From Aureococcus anophagefferens (lineage: Eukaryota; Sar; Pelagophyceae; Pelagomonadales; Pelagomonadaceae), in contig NW_008705561.1 of the NCBI RefSeq assembly GCF_000186865.1, positions 2,630,543 to 2,677,691 on the forward strand: 47,149 nt of DNA. Direction: 5' to 3'. Below the pieces are notes generated by a model. It was not told the origin of the DNA, searched no databases, and saw only the letters and a program-made list of their open reading frames with translations. The translations under genes and the position numbers were made by a program. Positions 37,783-46,292 of the stretch are shown in pieces. The number at the start of each line of letters is the position of its first letter. Positions within the stretch are counted from its first letter, which is position 1.

Positions 37783-39267
37783 ATGGTGCGCTCGTCGCTG
37801 CTGCTCCTCGTCGCCGCGCGGTGCGCATTGGCGCGCGTGCGTCTCTCCGGAGTTCAAGGACCCCGTTTGCGCTTGGGCGACGTTATTGGCGGATTCCGAG
37901 CGAGCGGTGGGCTTTCATCGGCGGAGATCGCCGCAGCTGCCGAGACCGCCGCCGGGCCCACCGCAGCTACGAAGGCCGCCGGCGTGGTCGACGACGTCAC
38001 GTCGGAGGACTACGAGATGACGATCACCTTCGCGCGGCCGGGCGAGGAGCCGCGGGACGTGCGCGTCACGCGCGGCACGCTGCTCCAGCTGCTGGACCAG
38101 GGCCGCCTGCGGCGGCTGGAGGACGGCACGTTCACCACCCCCGAGGAGCCCGCGGCGGCCGCGCCGGCGCCGGCCGCCGAGGAGCCGCGCGTCGACGCCG
38201 CGCCCGTCGAAGTCGCGTATTTCGTCGCGCTCCTCGAAGCGGCGTTGCAGTCGGCCGCGGAGGAGGCCACGGCGTCGACCGGCGACGAGGAGGCGGCGGT
38301 GGAAGCGGCGTTCCTCGAGGCCGAGGCCGCGGCCGCGAAGGCCGCCGAAGAGGCGGCCACGGCCGCGAAGGCCGCCGCGGACGCGGCGGCCGCCGCGAAG
38401 GCCGCCGAGGAGGCGTTCATCGAGGCCGAGGCCGAGGCCGCGGCGCGCGTCGAGGCCGAGGCCGCGAAGACCGCCGAGGCTGCGGCGCGCGTCGAGGCCA
38501 AGGCCGCGGCCGCGAAGGCCGCCGGCGAGGCGGCGGCGGCCGCGAAGGCCGCCGAGGAGGCCGCGCGCGTCGAGCGCGTCGAGGCCGCGGCCGCGAAGGC
38601 CGCCGAGCAGCAGGCCGCGCGCATCGAGGCCGCGGCCGCGCGCGTCGAGGCCGAGGCCGCCGCCGAGGCCGCGGCCGCCGCCGAGGCCGCGGCCGATGCC
38701 GCCGCCGAGGCCGCGGCCGCCGCCGAGTTCGAGGCGGTTATCGACGAGGACTACATCGACCTCGACGAGATCCCGGAGGAGCCCGCGTTCGCGACGCCGC
38801 TGGAGGAGATCCGCGCGTTCGAGCCCGTCCCCGCTTCCCCCGTCGACGCGCAAACCGTCCAGCAGCGCGTGCCGGAGATGTTCGCCGACGGCTACGGCGA
38901 CATTCTCGTGGCGCGCTTCGCGCGCAAGTTCGGCGCTGAGGTCGCGGAGGCCGAGAACGTCCGGCGGGCCTACGAGCAGTTCCTCGTGATCAAGGCCGTC
39001 GGCGGCGACTTCGACGGCACGTTTTACTCCCCGCCGCCGCTCGTCGACGAGATGTGGCTCCTCCACGTCATGGACACGACCCACTACGGCCGCCAGTGCG
39101 AGCGCGCCTTCGGCCGCGTCGTCCACCGACCCGGGCGGTGCATCGACGACCCGGACGGCACCGCGGACCCGGCGACGCGCTTCCGGCGCATCGGCGCGAC
39201 GCACCTCGCGCTCACGTACCGCTTCGGCGCGAAATTCGACCAGCGCATCTGGCACTGGCACAAGTAA
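37783..39267 (+). CDS. Secreted Ala/Glu-rich coiled-coil protein with DUF1399-like C-terminus
   Basis: The 494-residue protein has a signal peptide (MVRSSLLLLVAARCALA). Residues ~165-325 are an almost pure Ala/Glu/Lys tract with repeated EAAAAKAAEEAA-like units, expected to form a long helix or coiled coil. The last ~140 residues are ordered: NVRRAYEQFLVIKAVGG, then SPPPLVDEMWLLHVMDTTHY, then CERAFGRVVHRPGR and THLALTYRFGAKF. The P-x-VDE-x-W-x-H-x-x-DT pattern resembles DUF1399/glycine-rich-domain proteins. Function is unknown. The repetitive tract yields long antisense and off-frame open frames, which I treat as shadows. Convergent with the next gene, 30 bp apart. Confidence 0.75.
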   Translation: MVRSSLLLLVAARCALARVRLSGVQGPRLRLGDVIGGFRASGGLSSAEIAAAAETAAGPTAATKAAGVVDDVTSEDYEMTITFARPGEEPRDVRVTRGTLLQLLDQGRLRRLEDGTFTTPEEPAAAAPAPAAEEPRVDAAPVEVAYFVALLEAALQSAAEEATASTGDEEAAVEAAFLEAEAAAAKAAEEAATAAKAAADAAAAAKAAEEAFIEAEAEAAARVEAEAAKTAEAAARVEAKAAAAKAAGEAAAAAKAAEEAARVERVEAAAAKAAEQQAARIEAAAARVEAEAAAEAAAAAEAAADAAAEAAAAAEFEAVIDEDYIDLDEIPEEPAFATPLEEIRAFEPVPASPVDAQTVQQRVPEMFADGYGDILVARFARKFGAEVAEAENVRRAYEQFLVIKAVGGDFDGTFYSPPPLVDEMWLLHVMDTTHYGRQCERAFGRVVHRPGRCIDDPDGTADPATRFRRIGATHLALTYRFGAKFDQRIWHWHK

Positions 39268-39297
39268 GAGCGACCTCGCTCTAAAAAAGGGGGCGCC

Positions 39298-40605
39298 TTA
39301 GTGGAGGAGCGCGCGCGCGGCCTCGGCGAGCTCCGCCGCGGCCGGGGACACGTCGCCGCCCTTGCGGCCGTTGAGGTCCGCGCCGCCGTCGCGGGACCAG
39401 TCGCCCGTCTCGCGGTAGCCGCTCGGCAGCAGGCTCGCGCGGCCGAAGATGTCGGCGAGGTCGCAGGTCGTCCCGCCCGCGGCGGCGGCGCCGCCCGGCG
39501 ACGCGTGCTTGAGCAGGTCCTCCGGCGGCGGCGCCGCGGCCTGGAGGCGCACCGCGTCCGCCAGGTCGTCGACGCGCGCCCAGTCCGGCACGGGCTTCGA
39601 CGGCAGCAGCGGCGACGGGTCCTCCGACGAGCCCGACGACGAGCTCCGCGCCGCGGCGTCCGGCGGCGGTACGCCCGCGCCGGCGGCGCTCTGCGACTCG
39701 CGCGGCGGCGGCGGGCACGGCGGCGGCAGCGCGACCAGCTCCTCGAAGGTGAGCAGCGACACGTCCTCCGGCGCCGCGAAGACGGACCGCTGGGGCGCGC
39801 AGTCGAAGAGCCGCTTGCCGAGGCGCGTGCCGTCGCCGCCGAGCTCGTGGGCAGTGACGAGCTCGACGCCCAGGAGCGCGCCGCCCGCGACCTCCAGGAC
39901 GCAGCGGACCTTGGCCGCGGCGCGCGCGGCGCCGACGGGCACCCAGACCATCTTGTCGACGAGGAGCGGCGCGACGGACGCCGCGTCGAGGGGCTTGTCT
40001 TCCTCCTCCTCTTCCCAGCACCGATTGTTGAGCGCCGCGACCCAGCTGCCGTCCGCGCGCGCGAACGACCCGCCCTCGAGGAGGTGCGACAGGCGGCTCG
40101 CGGACGACCAGCGGCTGCCACCGCTCAGCTTCGGCGCCGTCAGGCCGCTGCACTCGCTCATGGACGACCGGTTCTCCTTTTCGTCGTTTTCGCTCGCGGC
40201 GCGCGGCGCGAGCGACGCGCGCGACGACAGCTCCATGGGCGCCGGCGCGGGCGGCGCGGCGAGCGACGCCCGCGAACTCAGCTCCATGGGCTCCGCCTTG
40301 ACGGGCGTCGACCCCAGCGACAGCCGCTGCTTCTCGCGCTTCAACCGCTCCGACGCGTCGTTCCGCACGCGCGCGCTCCGCGACCCGGGCGACTCGGGGA
40401 GCTGGAGCGTCGGCGGCGTGCAGAAGGATTCGCGGAGCGGGCCCGCGCGGAAGGCCAGGGGCTCCTTCGAGTTGGGGGACACGCGCAGGCGCTGGCGCTC
40501 CCGCGACATGCGGCTGCTCAGTTCTGACCGGGGATTCGCCGAGCGCGGCGGCGTGCGCGGCGGTAGCTTTTGGGGGGTGTTCTTGGGTGACTCTGGAGCC
40601 ATCAT
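39298..40605 (-). CDS. CAP-Gly-like, Ser/Pro-rich protein
   Basis: The 435-residue protein starts at the double ATG 40605 (MMAPESPKNTPQK), upstream of which the open frame is not protein-like. The first half is Ser/Arg/Pro-rich and disordered, with the block PMELSSRASLA occurring twice. A divergent CAP-Gly-like segment (about residues 200-275) contains VLEVAGGALLGVEL, then GGDGTRLGKRLFDCAPQRS and VFAAPEDVSLL; the classic GKNDG is replaced by GGDGT. CAP-Gly domains bind tubulin or EB1 tails. A microtubule role is inference. It shares a 236-bp divergent interval with CDC73. Confidence 0.65.
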   Translation of the reverse strand: MMAPESPKNTPQKLPPRTPPRSANPRSELSSRMSRERQRLRVSPNSKEPLAFRAGPLRESFCTPPTLQLPESPGSRSARVRNDASERLKREKQRLSLGSTPVKAEPMELSSRASLAAPPAPAPMELSSRASLAPRAASENDEKENRSSMSECSGLTAPKLSGGSRWSSASRLSHLLEGGSFARADGSWVAALNNRCWEEEEEDKPLDAASVAPLLVDKMVWVPVGAARAAAKVRCVLEVAGGALLGVELVTAHELGGDGTRLGKRLFDCAPQRSVFAAPEDVSLLTFEELVALPPPCPPPPRESQSAAGAGVPPPDAAARSSSSGSSEDPSPLLPSKPVPDWARVDDLADAVRLQAAAPPPEDLLKHASPGGAAAAGGTTCDLADIFGRASLLPSGYRETGDWSRDGGADLNGRKGGDVSPAAAELAEAARALLH

Positions 40606-40841
40606 GGAGGACGTGTGGTGGGTCGTGACGGACGACGCGTGCCAGGAACTTGTCCAACGGCGGCGACGCGGCGTGTCGAGCTGCCTCTGAGCTCGGCTCG
40701 ACGCGCCTCGCTCCACATCGTCGCGCGCCGCTGCCACACGGCGTGCCCGGACGCGGACGTCCATCGGCGTCGTGGTCGAGGTCTGCTCGAGCATCTCGAC
40801 ACCACCGGTCGAGCGCGCGCAAACCAAACCCCGACAAAACC

Positions 40842-42071
40842 ATGCCCCGCGGCAGCAAGTGCCTGCGGGCCCTGCGCGCGCACATGATCGCGACGCCGAG
40901 CGCGCCGCCGGAGATCGTCGACGGCGAGGTCGTCACGGCCTCCGGTAAATTCGCCTGCGACGCGCCGACGGGCTACCGGAGCTCGCGGTCCGGCGCGGGC
41001 GTCTACTCGCTCGAGGCCGTCGTGCTCCTCCTCCGGACGGCCAAGTCGTCGGACTACCTCAAGGCGTGCCTCGCGAAGAAGCTCCAGAACGTCGTGCTCG
41101 GCGACCAGGGCGACCTCAAGGCCTACCTCACGGGCGCGGCCGCGGACAGCGCGCAGCTCGAGGACGACGACGCCGACGACGACGTCGCGGCGCCGTCGTC
41201 GGACGAGCCGGCGAAAACCGACGCGCCCGCGGCCGACGCCGCCGCCGCGGCGGGCGTCGGCTACGACGGCATCCCCATCTACGACCGCAACCACGGCCTC
41301 CTGGTCCCGGGCAAGGACTACACGTTCGCCGTCGAGCTCTACGAGCGCTTCGTCAAAAAGGAGCGCAAGGAGCGCCAGGAGAAGCACGACGAGAAGGTCC
41401 GCGAGAAGGAGCAGGCCGAGAAGGACATCGCCGCGGGCAAGGACCCGAAGAAGCGCAAGCGCGACGAGCAGCGCGCGAAGGACAAGGCCGCGGCCGCGGA
41501 AGCGGCGAAGAAGAAGCGGCGCGCGGAAGCCGCGGCCAAGGCCGAGGGCGAGCCGAAGCGCGAGAGCGTGGGCATCATCATCGTGCCCGCGGCCATGACG
41601 TCTACCGTGACGCTCCTCAACGTCGCGGATCTGCTGGAGAAGGGCAAGTTCGCGACCGTCGCCGAGAAACGAGCGGCGGGCGCGAAGAAGGAGCCCATGG
41701 TCCGCATCGAGCGCGTCGCCGGCGACGGCACGATCCAGTCCTACAAGATCGTCGACAACCCCCAGCGCCTCAGCGACGCGGACTGGAAGCGCGTCGTCGC
41801 CGTCTTCGCGGCGGGCGCGGCGTGGCAATTCAAGGGCTGGAAGTACGCGAAGCCCGTCGACATCTTCAACCGCGTGCTCGGCGTGCACCTCAAGTACGAC
41901 GACGCCGAGACGGTCCCCGAGGTGAAGAAGTGGAACGTGACCGTGCTCACGGTCAACAAGTTCAAGCGCCACCTCGACCCGACGACCGTCGTCCAGTTCT
42001 GGCGCCTCCTCGACGACTTCCTCGAGAAGCGCAAGAAGGCCATCGCGGGCATGAAGGCGCGCAAGAAGTAA
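40842..42071 (+). CDS. CDC73: CDC73/parafibromin, Paf1 complex subunit
   Basis: The 409-residue protein matches CDC73. The N-terminal part contains SLEAVVLLLRTAKSSDYLKA and a YDGIPIYDRN-type segment. A basic coiled linker (ERKERQEKHDEKVREKEQ) precedes the C-terminal Ras-like CDC73 domain (GIIIVPAAMTSTVTLLNVAD; WKRVVAVFAAGAAWQFKGW; VLGVHLKYDD; FWRLLDDFLEKR). CDC73 links RNA polymerase II to histone modification and 3'-end processing in the nucleus. ATG 40842 follows AAAACC and begins MPRGSKCLR. Length is shorter than the human protein because the linker is short. High confidence. Confidence 0.93.
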   Translation: MPRGSKCLRALRAHMIATPSAPPEIVDGEVVTASGKFACDAPTGYRSSRSGAGVYSLEAVVLLLRTAKSSDYLKACLAKKLQNVVLGDQGDLKAYLTGAAADSAQLEDDDADDDVAAPSSDEPAKTDAPAADAAAAAGVGYDGIPIYDRNHGLLVPGKDYTFAVELYERFVKKERKERQEKHDEKVREKEQAEKDIAAGKDPKKRKRDEQRAKDKAAAAEAAKKKRRAEAAAKAEGEPKRESVGIIIVPAAMTSTVTLLNVADLLEKGKFATVAEKRAAGAKKEPMVRIERVAGDGTIQSYKIVDNPQRLSDADWKRVVAVFAAGAAWQFKGWKYAKPVDIFNRVLGVHLKYDDAETVPEVKKWNVTVLTVNKFKRHLDPTTVVQFWRLLDDFLEKRKKAIAGMKARKK

Positions 42072-42137
42072 GCGTTGCGCGCTTATGTGCAGGGGGGCGC
42101 GGCGGGGGGCTATGATGGGGTGTGTACAAAACGCGCT

Positions 42138-45100
42138 TCACTCGCCGAGGAGGAGCGGGTCGTCGTCGTGGACGAAGTGGGAGCCGCCGCCGCATCGCCA
42201 GCCGCCGCCCTCCCGGTGCCAGGAGAAGCCCGCGGGGCAGGGGCCGAGGTCGCGGAGGCGCTGGAGGATGTCCGCCTCCGTGAGCGCGTCGTCGTCGCGG
42301 TCCGCGTCGTCGTCGTCGTCGTCGTCGGCCTTGGTCCGCAGCGCGATGTCGTAGGTCACCTGGGCCTGGAGCGCGCGGGACACGCCGCCCGCCTGGGTCG
42401 CCAGCGCCGCCGCGACGGCCTCCGCGTCGCCGCCGCGCGACGCGACGACGTACGACACGAGGTCCCCCGGGACCGCGCCGCCCGCGGCGACGGCCGCGAG
42501 CATTTTGGCCAGGTCCGCCCGCTTGTCGTCGGCATCGTAGCCCAGCGCCACGAGGGCCTCCTCGAGGGCGCCGTCGAGGTCGCCCGCGAGGTCGTCGGGG
42601 TCCGGCGATTCGCCGCCGGGCGCTTCGACCCTTTCCACCTCCGTCGCGACGTCGATGGCCGGCGGCGATATAACCGCGTCGGCCGTGAGGAAGGGGGACG
42701 GTGTCATCACCTCCTCGACGACCGGCGCGCTCCGCGTCTTCATGTTGAGCGAGAAGGCCGCGGCCGCCGTTAAAGCTTCGACCGTGACGTCCGTGGTCTC
42801 GCGCGTCGCGCACTCCACCGCCACCCGCCGCACGAAGTTCTCGACGTCGCGGCCGTTGGCCCAGTCCGGCGCGTCCACCAAGGGCTGGAGCGCCGCCTCG
42901 AGCTGGGACCGCTTCGGCAGGCCCAGCCGCTTCGTTTCGAGCATCAATTCCGCGACGTCCGCGGCGTCCGCCGCGTCAAAGTCCGGGAAGGACACGACGT
43001 CGGACACGCGGCTCTTGAGGCCCGGGTTCACCTTGTCCAGAAGCGTGTCCATCTGACCGGAATACCCCGCGAAGATGACGACCATCTTGCCCTTGTAGTC
43101 CTCCTCGGTCAGCAGCGTCACGATCTCGTCGACGGCCTCCTGCATGTAGGAGCGGCCCGTCGGGTCGTACAACCGATAGGCCTCGTCGACGAACAGCACC
43201 GCCCCCCGCGCCGAGTCGAAGACGTCGCGCGTCTTCTTCGCGGCCTGCCCCACAAAGCCCGTCGCGAGGTCCGACGCCGAGACCTGGACGACGTCCGCGG
43301 ACGGCAGCACGCCCAGCGCCTCGAAGAGCATGCCCATGCGCCGCGCCACCGTCGTCTTGCCCGTGCCCGGCGACCCCTGGAAGCAGAAGGTCATGCCCAG
43401 GTCGTCGAGCGCGTCGCGGCCGCTCAAACGCGCGGCGTCGATGACCTTCTCGTACTCCGCGAGGCGGCTCTTGATGAACTCGCAGCCCACCAAACCTTCA
43501 AACACCAAGCTCTTGTCGGCGACGTGCGGCGCGGGCACGTAGAGGTCGTCGAGGATCAGCTCCGTCATCGCCGCGCGCTCCGCGGGGGGCACGTCTTTCA
43601 GCCGCGCCTCGGACCGACTCACGGCCTCGGACACCAAATTCCCGACGGCGCCCGCGTTGCCGAAATTGGGCCGCAGGCGCTGCTTCGCCAGCTTCAAACG
43701 CACGGCCGCCTTGGCGTCCGCGAAGGAGATCGTGCGCCCGCGCCGCTTCACCGCGGCGAGCAGTATCTTCAAAAGGGCCTGGTCGTCGTAGTCGTCGAAG
43801 CGGAACGCGTTCTCCAGCTGGAAGCGGCGCGCCAGGCCCGGGTTCCCGCGCCGCAGGAACTGGGTCATCTCCTTGTCGTAGCCCAGCAGGAGCACGCAGA
43901 GGTCCGCGCCCGCGTCGCCTCCCACCCGAGAGACGATCGCGTCGATGACGGACGACTTGTAGGGGTCGCCGTTGCCGCTCAGGCCGTCGCCGTGGCCGCC
44001 GTTGGGGTCCAACCCATAAGCCTCGTCGATGACGAGGACGCAGCCCTTGGCCCGGTCCAGCAGGGCCTGCGTCTTCTCCTCGGACTGGCCGAGCGCGGAG
44101 CCGACGAAATCCGGCGGCGTCGCCAACACGACGTCGCCCACGGACAGCAGCCCGATCTCCGCCAAGATCTTCCCGTAGAGGCCCGCCACCGTCGTCTTGC
44201 CCGTGCCCGGGTTGCCCAGGAAGACGCGGTTCAGCGCGACGTGCTGCAAGGGGAGCTCCAGCTCTTCGCGTTCGACGTTCGACGCGTGCAGCTCCAGCAG
44301 CTCGTCCACCGACGACTTGACGCTCCACAGGCCCTCCATGGCCCGCAGCGCCCGCAGCGGCTCCGATTCCGAGTGGTCCAGCGTCCGGTTGCCCAGCAGG
44401 TCCTCGCGCTCGAAGAGGAAGATGTCCGGCTCCTCGCCTCTCTTCCGCGCCGCGACGACGCGCGCGGACTGCTTCTCCGACGCGCTCTCCAGCAGCTGCG
44501 CCGCCGCGCGCGCGTTGCCGAAGCCCGGCGTGCCCCGGCCCTTGCCCAGGCGCCGCGCGGCGATCCTCAGATGCTTGTCGTCGGCGACGGCATATTTCGG
44601 GAACCGCTCGTCGAAGCGTCTTCTCGTGATCTCCACGAGCTCGTCGTCGCTAAAGTCCTCGAAGGCGACGTCGCGGCGGAAGCGACTCCGCAGCCCCGGC
44701 GACGACGCGAGCATCTGCTCCATGTCCTTGTCGTAGCCGCAGAGCACGACGGCGAGCGTCCCCGGGAACGCGTCCATCTCGGCCACCAACTTCTGGAGCA
44801 CGCGCTTGCCCACGGGCGACCCCGAGGGGTCGAGCTGGTAGGCGTCGTCCACGAGGAGCGTGCCGCCGTCCTGGCGCGGGTCGCGGAGCTGGTGGCGCGG
44901 CGCCTTGATCTCGACGAACTCCGCGCCGTCCGCGTTGAGGCCGCGGACGTCGTAGGTGCCCGTCTTCGGGTCGCAGTAGACGACCGTGCCGGAGTGGCCC
45001 CAGGCGCCGGACCGCTTCACCTCGACGGCGTCGCCGACCTCCACGGTCGACGTCTGCGGATCCTTGAACTTCTTCATGAGCTTGTCGACGCCGTCGACGC

Positions 45101-46169
45101 CGTCGTCGAGGAGGCCGCCGCCCGTGACCTCGACGACCTTGCCCAACGGCGTCGCGCCGATCTCGCCGAGGAGCGACGCGTAGAGCTTGGACGCGACGGT
45201 CTTGCCCGTGCCCGGGTTGCCCCGGAAGACCGCGGAGAAGGACCGCTCGCTGAGGTCGTCGCCGCGCTCGACGTCGAGGGACACGGCGTCGACCAAGCCC
45301 CGGCAGAGCTCCTTGAGGGGCGCCAGGCCCACGAGCTCGTCGAGCGCCGTCAGCGACGCCGGGTCCTCGCGCTCCTCGACCAAGGGCGAGCTCTTCCGGC
45401 CGCCGAAGAGCCCCGTCTTCTCCGGCGCCGCCGCCTCCTCGTCGTCCTCGTCGACGACGACGGCGTCCGGGAGCCGCGCCTCCGCGCGGCGCGCGGACGC
45501 GGCCGCGACCCGCGCGAGCGGCGGCGCGGCGGCGGCCGCCGCGAGCGCGTGGCCGTAGGCCAGCGGCGCGTCCTCGAAGCCCCGCACGAAGGACTGGGCC
45601 AGATCCACGAAAGGCTCGAGCAGCTCGCTGTCCCGGGGGCAGCCGCAGGCGTAGTTCAGACCCTCGAGCTCGCCGAGCGACGCGTCGAGTTTCGAGTAGT
45701 CGCCGCCCTCGAGCTCCGCCTCGCAGATGGACGCTAGAATGCCCGTGGCCGTCGTCCACTCGTGCTCGCACTTCTGCCGCTCGAGGTAGCCCGCGCAGAC
45801 GTCGTGCGCCGCGAGCCACTCCTCGCCCGCCATGAGGTCCAGGCACGCCTCGAATTCGAACTGCGCGGGCACGGCGTTCGCGAGCGAAGGCGCGGGCTCC
45901 TCGGCGTGCGTGCGGTCCACGACGCGGGTCACGAGCTCCTCGTGCCCGACAATCGGCATCAAACCCTGCACGAGCTGCGTGCAGGAGCCGTAGGCTTTCA
46001 AAGCGACGTCCAATTCTTCAAAGTCGTTCTCCAACAGGTGGACGCGCAGGTCCGCGCCCGCGGGCTCCGCCGCGTCGGCGTCGACGCGGTGGTGCCGGAG
46101 CTTGGGCAGGCGCAGGGCCAGGCCGTCGGCCACCGAAGCGCATAGCGCCACGGCCAGCAGGCGGCGCAT
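42138..46169 (-). CDS. Triple-AAA CbbX/CfxQ-like ATPase with SH3-like insert
   Basis: The 1343-residue protein starts at ATG 46169 with a signal peptide (MRRLLAVALCASVADGLA). A helical region (~60-230) leads to three CbbX-type AAA+ domains with Walker A motifs FRGNPGTGKTVA (~318), FLGNPGTGKTTVA (~655) and FQGSPGTGKTTVA (~935). Walker B motifs are LLVDDAYQL, VLVIDEAYGL and VLFVDEAYRL; the first has Asp in place of the catalytic Glu. Between Walker A and B of domain 1 is an SH3/KOW-like insert (VEVGDAVEVKRSGAWGHSGT). The C-terminus ends in CPAGFSWHREGGGWRCGGGS. CbbX remodels red-type Rubisco; here a plastid or secretory remodelling role is inference. Substrate unknown. Confidence 0.85.
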   Translation of the reverse strand: MRRLLAVALCASVADGLALRLPKLRHHRVDADAAEPAGADLRVHLLENDFEELDVALKAYGSCTQLVQGLMPIVGHEELVTRVVDRTHAEEPAPSLANAVPAQFEFEACLDLMAGEEWLAAHDVCAGYLERQKCEHEWTTATGILASICEAELEGGDYSKLDASLGELEGLNYACGCPRDSELLEPFVDLAQSFVRGFEDAPLAYGHALAAAAAAPPLARVAAASARRAEARLPDAVVVDEDDEEAAAPEKTGLFGGRKSSPLVEEREDPASLTALDELVGLAPLKELCRGLVDAVSLDVERGDDLSERSFSAVFRGNPGTGKTVASKLYASLLGEIGATPLGKVVEVTGGGLLDDGVDGVDKLMKKFKDPQTSTVEVGDAVEVKRSGAWGHSGTVVYCDPKTGTYDVRGLNADGAEFVEIKAPRHQLRDPRQDGGTLLVDDAYQLDPSGSPVGKRVLQKLVAEMDAFPGTLAVVLCGYDKDMEQMLASSPGLRSRFRRDVAFEDFSDDELVEITRRRFDERFPKYAVADDKHLRIAARRLGKGRGTPGFGNARAAAQLLESASEKQSARVVAARKRGEEPDIFLFEREDLLGNRTLDHSESEPLRALRAMEGLWSVKSSVDELLELHASNVEREELELPLQHVALNRVFLGNPGTGKTTVAGLYGKILAEIGLLSVGDVVLATPPDFVGSALGQSEEKTQALLDRAKGCVLVIDEAYGLDPNGGHGDGLSGNGDPYKSSVIDAIVSRVGGDAGADLCVLLLGYDKEMTQFLRRGNPGLARRFQLENAFRFDDYDDQALLKILLAAVKRRGRTISFADAKAAVRLKLAKQRLRPNFGNAGAVGNLVSEAVSRSEARLKDVPPAERAAMTELILDDLYVPAPHVADKSLVFEGLVGCEFIKSRLAEYEKVIDAARLSGRDALDDLGMTFCFQGSPGTGKTTVARRMGMLFEALGVLPSADVVQVSASDLATGFVGQAAKKTRDVFDSARGAVLFVDEAYRLYDPTGRSYMQEAVDEIVTLLTEEDYKGKMVVIFAGYSGQMDTLLDKVNPGLKSRVSDVVSFPDFDAADAADVAELMLETKRLGLPKRSQLEAALQPLVDAPDWANGRDVENFVRRVAVECATRETTDVTVEALTAAAAFSLNMKTRSAPVVEEVMTPSPFLTADAVISPPAIDVATEVERVEAPGGESPDPDDLAGDLDGALEEALVALGYDADDKRADLAKMLAAVAAGGAVPGDLVSYVVASRGGDAEAVAAALATQAGGVSRALQAQVTYDIALRTKADDDDDDDADRDDDALTEADILQRLRDLGPCPAGFSWHREGGGWRCGGGSHFVHDDDPLLLGE

Positions 46170-46292
46170 CCTACCGCGCTCCCTTTTCTTCTGTTTGCTG
46201 CCGTGCACGAGCACGGAAATTTGTGGCAAAGGCCGACGTACGCCGTCGCGTGCGCTCGATGCCACGCGCCGCCGCAGCGCTCGGCCTCGCGG

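Noticed and set aside
37783..38750. Alanine-rich tract as a type I antifreeze-like protein
   Set aside because: The tract is Ala/Glu/Lys without the regular 11-residue Thr pattern, and it is joined to an unrelated folded C-terminal domain.
43524..45737. A 737-codon plus-strand frame opposite the triple-AAA gene
   Set aside because: Antisense shadow created by GC-ending codons; the minus strand has three complete Walker motifs.
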